In this document: positions 8,982 to 17,238 of the stretch, one piece after another
How the letters are laid out: each line of letters begins with the position of its first letter
Numbering within the stretch: position 1 is the stretch's first letter
Origin: CAWAYH01 sp963786195
GTDB taxonomy: Bacteria > Acidobacteriota > Vicinamibacteria > Vicinamibacterales > 2-12-FULL-66-21
Assembly (NCBI GenBank): GCA_963786195.1
Contig: CAWAYH010000009.1
Location: forward strand, 248,001 to 312,000
Length of the DNA: 64,000 nucleotides
Direction of reading: 5' to 3'
The notes under the pieces: model-generated
What the model was told of the DNA's origin: nothing
Databases searched by the model: none
Seen by the model: only the letters and a program-made list of their open reading frames with translations
Position numbers and translations under genes: made by a program

Positions 8982-9491
8982 TCATTCAGGTTTCCTCGCC
9001 AACAGCACTGCCCCCACCATCGCGATGAGCAACAGGACCGAGGCCACCTCGAAAGGAATCAGGAAGTCGGTATACAGCAGCCAGCCGACGGTCTCCGTGT
9101 TCCCCAGCGTCGGCGCCGCCGCCACGGCCGGCACGGCGGAGGGGCGTGCGGCGGAATACACCAGAATCGCGCTGATCTCGGCCAGCACCGCCGCCGACAG
9201 CGCGAATCCCAGACGCGATCGACGCCTGGGATCGAGCGTCGCTTCGGGAATCGCCTTCAGGTTCACCAGCATCACGACGAACAGATACAGCACGACGATG
9301 CCGCCGGCGTAGACGAGGACCTGGATGACCGCGAGGAATTCGGCGGCCAGCGCGACATAGAGAACAGCCACGCACAGGAAGTTGCCGACCAGAAAGAGCA
9401 CGCTGTGTACGGTGCTCCGCGCGGTCACGACCATTACGCCGAGACCGAGAATCAGCGCCGCGAGCGTGTAGAAGACAATCGCTTCGAGCAT
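8982..9491 (-). CDS. nuoJ: NADH-quinone oxidoreductase subunit J
   Basis: 169-residue, five-helix membrane subunit of complex I containing the mobile pi-bulge helix; the signature QVLVYAGGIVVLYLFVVML is present. The C-terminal region (FLIPFEVASVLLLIAMVGAVLLARK) is typical. An Ala/Pro loop before it is longer than in E. coli. It reads from the ATG at 9491, about 75 bp after nuoH, with a REP-like hairpin in the gap. nuoI, which normally stands between H and J, is missing. Confidence 0.95.
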   Translation of the reverse strand: MLEAIVFYTLAALILGLGVMVVTARSTVHSVLFLVGNFLCVAVLYVALAAEFLAVIQVLVYAGGIVVLYLFVVMLVNLKAIPEATLDPRRRSRLGFALSAAVLAEISAILVYSAARPSAVPAVAAAPTLGNTETVGWLLYTDFLIPFEVASVLLLIAMVGAVLLARKPE

Positions 9492-9501
9492 GGTGTTTCA
9501 G

Positions 9502-9561
9502 GTCCGGCTGAAGCCGGACACTACAACATCCGGTCCCTGTAGTGTCCGGCTTTAGCCGGAC
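9502..9561. repeat. REP-like paired hairpin in the nuoH-nuoJ gap
   Basis: Two 24-bp arms, 9502-9525 and 9538-9561, are inverted copies matching at 23 of 24 positions. Each arm also contains its own short dyad, GTCCGGC...GCCGGAC, so the element can form one long or two short hairpins. It fits exactly into the 75-bp spacer. Confidence 0.9.
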
Positions 9562-9566
9562 TCCAG

Positions 9567-10586
9567 TTACAACAGCACTCTCACAATTCCCGTCACCACG
9601 AGGTTCGCAATCGCCAGCGGGATCAGCACCTTCCAGCCGAGGCGCATCAGCTGGTCGTACCGGTACCGCGGCAGCGTCGCGCGGATCCAGATGAAGACGT
9701 ACAGGAATACGAACGTCTTCAGGAGAAACCAGATCCAGCCAGGCACGAAACCGAGGAACCCGAAGAGGGCAACGTTCGGAAACGGCCGCAGCCACCCTCC
9801 CAGGAATACGGTCGTGACGACGGCCGAGATGACGATCATGTTGGCGTATTCAGCCAGAAAGAACAGGGCGAACCGCATGCCGCTGTACTCGGTGTGGAAC
9901 CCGCCCGTGAGCTCCTGTTCCGCCTCCGGCAGATCGAACGGCGCCCGGTTCGTCTCCGCCAGGCCGCCGATGAAGAGAATCACGAACGCGACGGGCTGGA
10001 TGAACGCGAACCACCAGCCGGATCTGAACTGCGCCTCGACGATGCCCACCATGCTGAGCGTGCCGGCGGTCGCCGCCATGCTGACGAGCATGAGCGTCAC
10101 CGCGACCTCGTAGCTGATGAGCTGCGCCGATGCCCGCAGCCCGGCGAGCAGTGGGAACTTGCTGTTCGACGAGTAGCCCGCGAGGATGATCCCGTACACG
10201 CTGATCGACGTGGCGGCGACGATGTACAGCAGCCCGACGTTGATGTCGGCCACGTACATGGAGATCCGATACCCGAAGAGCGTGATCTCGCGATCGAACG
10301 GAATGACGGCGAACGCGATCAGCGCCGGAACCATCGAGATGATCGGCGCGAGCGTGAAGACCCACTTGTCCGCCCGCGCGGGCGTGATGTCTTCCTTCAG
10401 CAGCAGCTTGATCGCGTCCGCGATCGGCTGGAGCGCGCCATAGGGCCCGACGCGCATCGGCCCGAGACGTACCTGAACCCACGCGATCACCTTCCGTTCC
10501 AGCAGGACCATGTAGGTGACCGCCACGAGCACCGCGTTCAGCAGCACCAGAATCTTGAGGAGCGGGACGACGTAGGTTTCCATCAT
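9567..10586 (-). CDS. nuoH: NADH-quinone oxidoreductase subunit H
   Basis: Membrane subunit that contacts the peripheral arm and forms the quinone-entry channel. The 339-residue protein shows LLERKVIAWVQVRLGP near the N-terminus, KEDITPARADKW, and the charged loop AETNRAPFDLPEAEQEL that lines the quinone site. Two consecutive Met codons at the start (MMETYV) leave a one-codon ambiguity. It follows nuoD by 10 bp on the same strand. Confidence 0.97.
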   Translation of the reverse strand: MMETYVVPLLKILVLLNAVLVAVTYMVLLERKVIAWVQVRLGPMRVGPYGALQPIADAIKLLLKEDITPARADKWVFTLAPIISMVPALIAFAVIPFDREITLFGYRISMYVADINVGLLYIVAATSISVYGIILAGYSSNSKFPLLAGLRASAQLISYEVAVTLMLVSMAATAGTLSMVGIVEAQFRSGWWFAFIQPVAFVILFIGGLAETNRAPFDLPEAEQELTGGFHTEYSGMRFALFFLAEYANMIVISAVVTTVFLGGWLRPFPNVALFGFLGFVPGWIWFLLKTFVFLYVFIWIRATLPRYRYDQLMRLGWKVLIPLAIANLVVTGIVRVLL

Positions 10587-10596
10587 CGCGGCGCCC

Positions 10597-11697
10597 TCAA
10601 CGATCGACTTCTCCGAGCACGATGTCGATGGACCCGATCAGGGCGACGACGTCCGCGACGAGGTGGCCCTTGATGAGTCGGGGCAGCGCCTGGAGGTTGC
10701 AGAACGACGGCGGACGCACGCGGAACCGATACGGCGTCGGCGATTTGCCGTCGCTGACGATGAAGAACCCGATCTCCCCCTTGGGGGATTCGATGGCGTG
10801 ATAGGTCTCTCCGGCCGGCGGCTTGATCAGCCGCGGGACCTTGCCGAGGATGGGACCCTCCGGCAACCCCCCGAGCGCCTGGCGGATGATCCGGACCGAC
10901 TGCCGGAACTCCTCGAGGCGAACGAGATAGCGATCGTAGGTGTCGCCCGCCCAGCCGATCGGCACGTCGAAGTCGAACTCCGCATAGGCGGCATAGGGCT
11001 CGTCCTTGCGGACGTCACGCGGGACGCCGGATCCCCGCAGCGCGGGTCCGCTCAGCCCGATCTCGATCGCGTCGTGCCCGGAGATGATGCCGATGCCGCG
11101 CGTCCGGTCTCGCCAGATCCGGTTGTGCGTCAGCAGCTCTTCGTACTCGTCGACCTTCGTGTCGAGGATGTCGCAGACCGCGAGCACCTTCGCGTCCCAG
11201 CCCGGCGGAATGTCGAGCGGGAGCCCGCCGATCCGCATGGCGTTGTACGTCAGTCGCGCGCCACAGTATTCCTCGAACAGATCCAGCACCAGTTCCCGTT
11301 CGCGGAACGCGTAGAGGAACACCGTCATCGCGCCGATGTCCATCGCGTGCGTGCCGAGCCACAGGCAATGGCTGGCGATCCGCTGGAGCTCAGCGAGCAC
11401 GGTCCGGATGTACCGGGCCCGCGGGGGCACCTCGACCGACATGAGCTTCTCGACCGTCTCGCAGTAGCCGAGGTTGTTGCTCGCCGCCGCGATGTAGTCC
11501 ATCCGATCGGTGATCAGGATGACCTGCGTCCAGTCGCGGTGCTCGCACAGCTTTTCGATCCCGCGGTGCAGGTAGCCGATGACGACGTCACAGCCGATCA
11601 CGCGCTCGCCGTCCAGGCGCAGCACCACGCGGAGCACCCCGTGCGTGCTCGGGTGCTGCGGACCCAGGTTCAGGACGATTTCGCTCGTGTCAAACAT
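10597..11697 (-). CDS. nuoD: NADH-quinone oxidoreductase subunit D
   Basis: 49-kDa-type peripheral subunit that forms the quinone-binding site together with NuoB. The 366-residue product begins NLGPQHPSTHGVLR and contains GYLHRGIEKLCE, DRMDYIAAASNN and the C-terminal YRFRVRPPSFCNLQAL, all family hallmarks; the hydrogenase-derived Ni-site cysteines are lost as expected. It is a separate protein rather than a NuoCD fusion. Its structural partner NuoB is not encoded anywhere in this window. Confidence 0.97.
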   Translation of the reverse strand: MFDTSEIVLNLGPQHPSTHGVLRVVLRLDGERVIGCDVVIGYLHRGIEKLCEHRDWTQVILITDRMDYIAAASNNLGYCETVEKLMSVEVPPRARYIRTVLAELQRIASHCLWLGTHAMDIGAMTVFLYAFRERELVLDLFEEYCGARLTYNAMRIGGLPLDIPPGWDAKVLAVCDILDTKVDEYEELLTHNRIWRDRTRGIGIISGHDAIEIGLSGPALRGSGVPRDVRKDEPYAAYAEFDFDVPIGWAGDTYDRYLVRLEEFRQSVRIIRQALGGLPEGPILGKVPRLIKPPAGETYHAIESPKGEIGFFIVSDGKSPTPYRFRVRPPSFCNLQALPRLIKGHLVADVVALIGSIDIVLGEVDR

Positions 11698-11702
11698 TAC
11701 TA

Positions 11703-11809
11703 AACCGAGGGGCGTCGCCCCTCGGACTCCCCCACACGCGCTCTCGCGCGCCGCTTCGTCGGCGCGCTCCGTTCGCGTGGCTCACTCGCTGGGCTCGCTC
11801 GCGAAGCCT
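11703..11809. repeat. GC-rich multi-hairpin intergenic element, copy 1
   Basis: Starts with the dyad CCGAGGGGC-GTC-GCCCCTCGG at 11705-11725, continues with GACTCCCCC, several GC-rich dyads and GGCTCACTCGCT. A second element of the same design lies at 31223-31330 in the cox cluster. It occupies the nuoC-nuoD gap, where a transcriptional attenuator or RNA-processing site would be conceivable; no T-tract follows in either direction. Confidence 0.7.
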
Positions 11810-12376
11810 CTATTCGATCTCTTCCCGCTGTTTCAGCCTCAGCCAGTCCATCGGGTTTTCCATCAGCAGCTCGCCCGGACCCTCGAGTGGATAGTCCTTG
11901 CGCTGCGGGTGGCCCTGCCAGTCTTCGGGCATGAGGATCCGCCGCAGATCGGGATGGCCGGCGAAGCGCACGCCGAACAGGTCGAACACTTCCCGCTCGA
12001 GCCAGTTCGCGGACGGCCACACGCCCGTGACGGTTGGCACCGCGTCGACCTCACCGGCGCGGACCTTGACCCGCAGGCGGTGTTTGTGCCGAATCGAGTA
12101 GAGCGAATAGATCACGTCGAAGCGCTGCGCGCGGGGCGGCCAGTCCGTCGCGGTGACGTCCGAGCAGAAGTCGAAGTCAGCGCCGGGCGTATCGCGCAGC
12201 CACGCGGCGACGTCCGGCAACCGGTTGGCGTCGACGATGACCGTCCAGTCGCCGACCCAGAACGACATCTGGGTCACGGCGCCGGGAAGCGCAGACTGCA
12301 GCGCGGTGATGAACGAGGGGATGTGCGCGTCCGCTGGCGGCGGCGGATCCGGCGGGCCCGCGGGCGGATTAGACAT
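11810..12376 (-). CDS. nuoC: NADH-quinone oxidoreductase subunit C
   Basis: 30-kDa-type peripheral subunit of complex I. The 188-residue protein begins with a Pro-rich tail (NPPAGPPDPPPPADA) and carries the family signature WLEREVFDLFGVRFAGHPDL followed by RRILMPEDWQGHP and RKDYPL. It ends shortly after, with no NuoD fusion. A 190-bp heptamer-type repeat separates it from nuoA; nuoB, which would normally be in this gap, cannot fit there. Confidence 0.95.
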   Translation of the reverse strand: MSNPPAGPPDPPPPADAHIPSFITALQSALPGAVTQMSFWVGDWTVIVDANRLPDVAAWLRDTPGADFDFCSDVTATDWPPRAQRFDVIYSLYSIRHKHRLRVKVRAGEVDAVPTVTGVWPSANWLEREVFDLFGVRFAGHPDLRRILMPEDWQGHPQRKDYPLEGPGELLMENPMDWLRLKQREEIE

Positions 12377-12562
12377 AATGTTGAATGCTGAAGTGTGAAT
12401 GCTGAAGTGAATGAAGAAGTTCTAAATTGACAAGATAATTGGGAATTGGGCAAGGGAGAATAGCAGGAAAGCCGTGCTTCCCACTTGCATCGTTCTCCAT
12501 TATCTTCCCCCTTCAACTATTCCAACTTCACTTCAGCATTCCCAATTCAGAACTCAGAATTG
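12377..12562. repeat. AT-rich repeat with inverted arms at the nuoA-nuoC junction
   Basis: Opens with a 14-bp unit (TGAATGCTGAAGTG) in two tandem copies, i.e. twice a 7-bp period. The 15-mer at 12397-12411 (GAATGCTGAAGTGAA) recurs inverted at 12527-12541. The interior is purine/pyrimidine-skewed and could pair loosely. It stands where nuoB is found in most genomes and has no gene in it. Confidence 0.75.
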
Positions 12563-12568
12563 CAAGCG

Positions 12569-12926
12569 CTATTGCCAGTCGAGAGCGCCGCGCTTCCAGG
12601 CCCACGCGTATCCGACGACGAGGATGAAGAGGAAGATGAGCATCTCGATGAGCCCGAAGAGCGCCAGCCGATCGAGCGACACGGCCCACGGGAACATGAA
12701 AACCGTCTCGACCTCGAAGATCACGAAGAGCATCGCCACCAGGTAGTAGCGGATGCTGTAGCGATCGCGCGCATCGGTCACGGGCTCGATGCCGCACTCG
12801 GTACGGCTCGAGCTTCACGGCATTGGCTTTCTCGGCGTGGACGAGGCGGGAGAAGACGAGGGTGAACACCGCAAACCCGGTCGCGATGAGGATGAAGAGC
12901 AGAATCGGAATGTAGGTTCGGATCAT
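12569..12926 (-). CDS. nuoA: NADH-quinone oxidoreductase subunit A, one-base frameshift
   Basis: First gene of the complex I operon, a three-helix membrane subunit. The N-terminal half (MIRTYIPILLFILIATGF ... KLEPY) and the C-terminal half (RYYLVAMLFVIFEVETVF, then WAVSLDRLALFG) lie in different frames. One surplus G in the GG at 12800-12801 explains it: removing it restores the invariant EPYECGIEP. The corrected protein is about 118 residues, the normal size. A sigma-70-like promoter lies just upstream. A conserved essential gene broken once strongly suggests a sequence error. Confidence 0.9.
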
Positions 12927-12960
12927 GGATTTGAGGGAATGACCGGGTGGAACCGGGCCG

Positions 12961-12991
12961 TTTATAGCACGCGCGGGCCGGGGCGTGTCAA
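12961..12991 (-). promoter_or_regulatory. Predicted sigma-70 promoter of the nuo-atp operon
   Basis: On the minus strand TTGACA (12991-12986) is followed after 19 bp by TATAAA (12966-12961). The predicted transcript start near 12954 gives a ~28-nt leader before the nuoA ATG. The spacer is two bases longer than ideal; the -35 is a perfect match. Confidence 0.6.
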
Positions 12992-13070
12992 GGAAGCCCG
13001 GGGGGTCCGGCGGGCTCGCCCGATGCGCACAAATCCCTATTTACCAATAAGTTTCGGCAAGACGCGTTTC

Positions 13071-13100
13071 TTGACGCTCCGCAGAAGCGCGGCCTATACT
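13071..13100 (+). promoter_or_regulatory. Predicted sigma-70 promoter of the VWA-hem gene run, apparently leaderless
   Basis: TTGACG at 13071-13076 and TATACT at 13095-13100 with an 18-bp spacer. The usual start 6-7 bases after the -10 coincides with the A of the ATG at 13107, so the mRNA would have no 5' leader. It is divergent from the nuo promoter about 80 bp away. Confidence 0.6.
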
Positions 13101-13106
13101 GCCTTT

Positions 13107-13997
13107 ATGTCCCACCTGTTCCTCTCCCTCGGCCTGGTGTCGCTCGCGGTGTCCGCGTGGGCGCAGCCGCCGTCGCTCAAAAAGCCGAGCGAAAGCCGCA
13201 CGCGCGACATCTACGTCAGCGTGCTCGACAGCGCAGGGAAGGCGGTGCCCGGGCTCGGCGCGGCAGATTTCGTCGTCAAGGAGGATGGCACGGCTCGCGA
13301 GGTCTTGAAGGCCGGCCCCGCCACGGAACCGCTCAATATTGCCGTGCTCGTCGACGATAGCCAGGCGGCAACGTCCGCAATCCAGTTCCTGAGGGACGGG
13401 CTGAACGGGTTCGTCAAGAAGCTCGAGGGCAGGGCCCAGATCGCGCTGTCCACGATAGGCGAGCGTCCCACCCCCATCGTCGAGTACACGGACAGCACGG
13501 TGATGCTGCAGAAAGGCGTGACCAAGATCTTCGCCCGCACGGGCTCCGGCGCGTACGTGATGGAGGGCATCGCGGAGGTCGCGCGCGGGCTCGAACGGCG
13601 CGAAGCGAAGCGCCCGACGATCGTGGCAATCTACGTCGATGCCGGCGTGGAGTTCAGCAACATGTACTACCAGAACGTGCTCGACGGCCTGCGCAAGAGT
13701 GGCGCGACGCTGCACGTCCTGGCGATCGGCAACTCGGGCTCCGCGGAATCGGATGAGCAGCGTAACCGCAACATCGTGGTCGCCGAGGGCACGTCGCAGA
13801 CCGGCGGACGCCGGGATCAGGTCCTGGCTGAAAGCGCCATCGCTGAGAAACTATCCCAGCTCGCCGACGAGCTCATGAACCAATACGTTGTCACGTACGC
13901 ACGCCCGGAGAAACTGATCCCGCCGCAGAAAGTGGACGTGCAAGTGGGACGGCCCGGCCTGACGGTGCGATCGACGAAACGCGCCCCGGCTCGCTGA
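13107..13997 (+). CDS. Secreted VWFA-related domain protein (acidobacterial type)
   Basis: A 296-residue protein. It has a signal peptide (MSHLFLSLGLVSLAVSAWA|Q), then the characteristic start of the acidobacterial VWFA-related family, YVSVLDSAGKAVPGLGAADF, and a Rossmann-like VWA fold. The metal site is poor: the first strand reads IAVLVDDSQ, so the DxSxS motif is not canonical and metal-dependent adhesion may be lost. I start at the ATG at 13107 because it begins the signal peptide and sits exactly at the predicted transcript start. It is followed one base later by a second VWA gene; the pair leads the haem gene run. The function of this family is unknown; envelope location is inferred. Confidence 0.82.
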   Translation: MSHLFLSLGLVSLAVSAWAQPPSLKKPSESRTRDIYVSVLDSAGKAVPGLGAADFVVKEDGTAREVLKAGPATEPLNIAVLVDDSQAATSAIQFLRDGLNGFVKKLEGRAQIALSTIGERPTPIVEYTDSTVMLQKGVTKIFARTGSGAYVMEGIAEVARGLERREAKRPTIVAIYVDAGVEFSNMYYQNVLDGLRKSGATLHVLAIGNSGSAESDEQRNRNIVVAEGTSQTGGRRDQVLAESAIAEKLSQLADELMNQYVVTYARPEKLIPPQKVDVQVGRPGLTVRSTKRAPAR

Positions 13998-13998
13998 C

Positions 13999-15096
13999 AT
14001 GGTTGCCCCTCGTCCCCCGCGCGGATTGTCGATCGGTGTCGCGCTCGCCCTCGCGGGCCTGGTGTGGGTCGGCGCGCAGTCCCAGACGCCGCCGCCGGCG
14101 CAGCCGCCGCCCGTGCAGCAGCCTCCGCCGGCGCAGCCTCCACCAACGCAACCTCCTCCTGCGCAGAATCCGCCCGCTGCGCAAACGCCGGCCACGCCTC
14201 CCGCATCGCCGCCGTCTGCGGGTCAAGCGTCGCAACCTCAGAGCACACCGCAGTCGCGCTTCCGCGGCGGCGTCGATCTCGTATCGCTCAGCGTGACGGT
14301 TACCGAGGGCACGCGCTACGTGACCGATCTCAATCAGGAAGAATTCGAGATCTACGAGGACGGGGCGAGACAGGCGGTGACGTTCTTCTCGCGGGTCCAG
14401 CAGCCCATCGCGCTCGCGATCCTCCTGGACACGAGCGCCAGCATGTCCGAACGGCTCGAGACGGCGCAGGAAGCGGCCATCGGGTTTGCGCGCCGGTTGC
14501 GGCCAGAAGACGCGATCGAGGTCATCGATTTCGACAGCCAGGTGCGGATCCTGCAGGAGTTCACCAACGACGCCGCGGCGCTCGAGAAAGCGATCCGCAA
14601 CACGGATGTGAACGGATCCACGTCGCTCTACAACGCGATCTACATCTCGCTGAAGGAGCTGAAGAAAGTCAAGGCGAGGACGGCCGAGGAGATCCGGCGC
14701 CAGGCGATCGTCGTCCTGTCGGACGGCGACGACACGTCCAGCCTGGTGCCGTACGAAGAAGTCCTCGACCTCGCGAAGCGCTCCGAGACGTCCATCTATG
14801 CGATCGGGCTTCGTCCGCCGAGCGCGCTCCGCTCCGAATTCAAGGAAGCGGAGTTCGTCCTCAAGCAGCTGTCGCAGGAGACGGGCGGCCGGGCGTACTT
14901 CGTGAACACGGTCGCGGAGCTGCCGAAGATCTACGAACAGATTTCAGAAGAGCTCGCGAGCCAGTACAGCCTCGCGTATTCTTCCAAGAACCCGCTGCGC
15001 AACGGGGCCTGGCGGCGCGTCGTGGTACGCATCGGCCGGGCGGGGCTCGTCGCGCGCACGAGACTGGGATACTACGGGCCGGGGGCGGGTCGATAG
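13999..15096 (+). CDS. Secreted VWFA-related domain protein with Pro-rich linker
   Basis: 365 residues: a hydrophobic N-terminal signal or anchor (SIGVALALAGLVWVGA), a low-complexity Pro/Gln linker at about residues 30-85, then a VWA domain beginning VDLVSLSVTVTEG with the EDG motif. Unlike its upstream neighbour it has an intact MIDAS triad, LLDTSASMS (Asp144, Ser146, Ser148), and a later VVLSDGDDTS strand. It starts at 13999, just behind the TGA of the first VWA gene, so the two are co-translated. Binding of a divalent metal and a protein partner in the envelope is expected from the family; the partner is unknown. Confidence 0.85.
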   Translation: MVAPRPPRGLSIGVALALAGLVWVGAQSQTPPPAQPPPVQQPPPAQPPPTQPPPAQNPPAAQTPATPPASPPSAGQASQPQSTPQSRFRGGVDLVSLSVTVTEGTRYVTDLNQEEFEIYEDGARQAVTFFSRVQQPIALAILLDTSASMSERLETAQEAAIGFARRLRPEDAIEVIDFDSQVRILQEFTNDAAALEKAIRNTDVNGSTSLYNAIYISLKELKKVKARTAEEIRRQAIVVLSDGDDTSSLVPYEEVLDLAKRSETSIYAIGLRPPSALRSEFKEAEFVLKQLSQETGGRAYFVNTVAELPKIYEQISEELASQYSLAYSSKNPLRNGAWRRVVVRIGRAGLVARTRLGYYGPGAGR

Positions 15097-15103
15097 GGAT
15101 GCC

Positions 15104-15922
15104 ATGCATCTGGTGCCGCTCGTCTTCTATGCCGCTGCCGCGGCCGCCTATCTGACGCATTTCGCGTGGCGCGATCCACGCACGGGCCGGCTGGCCACCG
15201 CCCTCCTCGGCGGGGGCGTTCTGGCGCACACATTTCTCATCGGCATGCAGACGATGGAGGCGGGGTACGCGCCCCTCGTCGGCACGACCGCCGCGCTCTC
15301 GGCGTTTGTCTGGCTGCTCGGGCTGGCGTATCTCTACGTGGAGCTGACGACGGACGAACGCGCGATGGGAATGTTCGTGGCGTGCATGATGGTGGCGCTC
15401 TACCTCATCCCGGCGCTCGATCCGCGCGTGGGACTGCGGCCGCCGCTCCTGCAGAGCCCCCTGTTCAGCGTGCACGTCGTCTCGATGCTGTTCGCGTATG
15501 CGAGCTTCGCGCTGGCGTTCGTCCTGGGGCTGACCTACGTGCTGCTGTTCAAGGAGATCAAGGCGAAGCATCTGGGCTTCTTCTACGCGCGGCTGCCCTC
15601 GCTGCAGGTGCTCGACGCCATGAACGGTCGCGTCGTCACGATCGGCTGGGCGTTCCTGACGCTCGGCATCGCCGTCGGCGGGCTCTGGGCCACGACGATT
15701 CACGCGTCGCCCGATCCCCGCGCGCAGAACATGTCGATCGGCGATCCGAAGATCCTCGTCGCGCTCGTCTGCTGGGCCGTGTACACGTTCGCGCTCTTTG
15801 CACGCCGCGCCATCGGGTGGAGCGGACGACGGGCGGCGTGGCTGTCCGCCATTGCGTTCGTGATCGTGCTGTTGAACTTCGTGCCGGTCGGCTACTTCCT
15901 GACGAAGAGCCACAACTTCTGA
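15104..15922 (+). CDS. CcsA/HemX-type cytochrome c assembly membrane protein
   Basis: A 272-residue polytopic protein with about eight hydrophobic helices. It contains SPLFSVHVVSMLFAYASFAL, the His-containing helix typical of CcsA/CcmC-like haem handling proteins, and a later Trp-rich region (GGLWATTIHASPDP) resembling the WWD-type segment in reduced form. Its place immediately before hemA matches HemX, a membrane protein that in Gram-positives influences glutamyl-tRNA reductase level. Both readings, HemX or cytochrome c biogenesis, fit; I cannot separate them from sequence. The stop is two bases before the hemA ATG. Confidence 0.8.
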   Translation: MHLVPLVFYAAAAAAYLTHFAWRDPRTGRLATALLGGGVLAHTFLIGMQTMEAGYAPLVGTTAALSAFVWLLGLAYLYVELTTDERAMGMFVACMMVALYLIPALDPRVGLRPPLLQSPLFSVHVVSMLFAYASFALAFVLGLTYVLLFKEIKAKHLGFFYARLPSLQVLDAMNGRVVTIGWAFLTLGIAVGGLWATTIHASPDPRAQNMSIGDPKILVALVCWAVYTFALFARRAIGWSGRRAAWLSAIAFVIVLLNFVPVGYFLTKSHNF

Positions 15923-15924
15923 CC

Positions 15925-17238
15925 ATGCGCCTGTTCGCAGTCGGTCTCAACCACCGCACGGCGCCTGTCGAGTTGCGGGAGACGGTCGATTTCGCCCGCG
16001 GCGGACTCGACCGCGCGCTCAGCGCGTTCGCCGCGTGCGGCGTCGCCTCCGAGGCCGTCGTCCTTTCGACGTGCAATCGCGCGGAGGTGTATGCGGTCGG
16101 CCACGTGGAGACGGCGGATGCGTCGATCGGCCGGTTCTTCAGCGACTACCACGCGCTCGATCCAGGCCACGTCAACGGACACCTCTATTGCCATCGCGGC
16201 GGCGAGGCCGCGCGGCATCTCTTCCGCGTCGCCGCCGGCCTGGATTCTCTCGTCGTTGGTGAGCCGCAGATTCTCGGTCAGGTGAAAACGGCCTACGCCG
16301 CCGCGAGCGAGCTCCGATACACCGGCACGATCACGCACAAGTTGTTCCACGCGGCGTTTGCGGTCGGCAAACGCGTCCGGACCGAGACGAGCCTCGGCGA
16401 GGGCGCGGTCTCGGTGAGCTACGCCGCCGTCGCGCTGGCGAAGAAAATCTTCGGGGATCTGACTGGGCTGACCGTGCTGATTCTGGGCGCGGGCGAGATG
16501 GCCGAGCTCACGGGCGTGCACCTGCAGGCGCAGCACGTGCGCCAGATCACGATCGCGAGCCGCACGCTGACCACGGCCGAACGCCTCGCCCGTCAGCTGA
16601 AGGGCGGCGCGCTGCCGTGGACCGAGCTCGGCGCGGCACTGGGCAGCGCGGACATCATCGTCACCGCCACCGGCGCGTCGGAGCCCGTGCTGACGCGGAC
16701 GATGCTGGAGGGCGTGATGCGGCAGCGCCGCGACCGGCCGCTCTTCATCATCGACATCGCCGTGCCGCGCGACGTCGAGCCGGCCGTCGGCGATCTCGAC
16801 CAGGTGTTTCTCTATCACATCGACGATCTGCAGTCGGTCGTCAACGAGAACCTCGCCCGCCGGGCCACGGAGCTGGCGAGCGCCGAGACCATCGTCGGCG
16901 AGGAAGTCACGCGCTTCGTGGCCTGGATGCAGACGCGCGAGGTCGTGCCGACGATCGTCGCGCTCCGTCAGTGGTTCGAGCGCGTGCGCGAGGCCGAGCT
17001 GCGCCGCCTCGAGCCGAAGCTCTCAGGGTTGACGCCTGAGGCGAGGGCGCGGGTCGACGAGGTCACGCATCTACTCGTCGAGAAACTGCTGCACACGCCG
17101 ACGGAGCAGCTCAAGTCCGTTCATGACGAGGCGCGCGTCGTCTCGTACGCCGACGCGCTGAACCGCTTGTTCGGGCTCACGGGCGACGAGAAGGAAGAAC
17201 GGGAAGAACCGCTCGTGCCGAAGGCGCGGTCGCGGTGA
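15925..17238 (+). CDS. hemA: Glutamyl-tRNA reductase
   Basis: Reduces glutamyl-tRNA(Glu) to glutamate-1-semialdehyde with NADPH, the first committed step of the C5 tetrapyrrole pathway. The 437-residue protein begins MRLFAVGLNHRTAPVELRE. The nucleophilic Cys is Cys50 in VVLSTCNRAEVY, the substrate-binding part includes GLDSLVVGEPQILGQVK, and the NADPH fold starts at VLILGAGEMAE. A C-terminal dimerisation helix is present. Its TGA overlaps the GTG start of hemC. No frameshift. Confidence 0.97.
   Translation: MRLFAVGLNHRTAPVELRETVDFARGGLDRALSAFAACGVASEAVVLSTCNRAEVYAVGHVETADASIGRFFSDYHALDPGHVNGHLYCHRGGEAARHLFRVAAGLDSLVVGEPQILGQVKTAYAAASELRYTGTITHKLFHAAFAVGKRVRTETSLGEGAVSVSYAAVALAKKIFGDLTGLTVLILGAGEMAELTGVHLQAQHVRQITIASRTLTTAERLARQLKGGALPWTELGAALGSADIIVTATGASEPVLTRTMLEGVMRQRRDRPLFIIDIAVPRDVEPAVGDLDQVFLYHIDDLQSVVNENLARRATELASAETIVGEEVTRFVAWMQTREVVPTIVALRQWFERVREAELRRLEPKLSGLTPEARARVDEVTHLLVEKLLHTPTEQLKSVHDEARVVSYADALNRLFGLTGDEKEEREEPLVPKARSR

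Noticed and set aside
12377..12562. Relic of nuoB between nuoA and nuoC
   Set aside because: Only about 190 bp of AT-rich repeat; no Cys motifs or similarity to NuoB in any frame.
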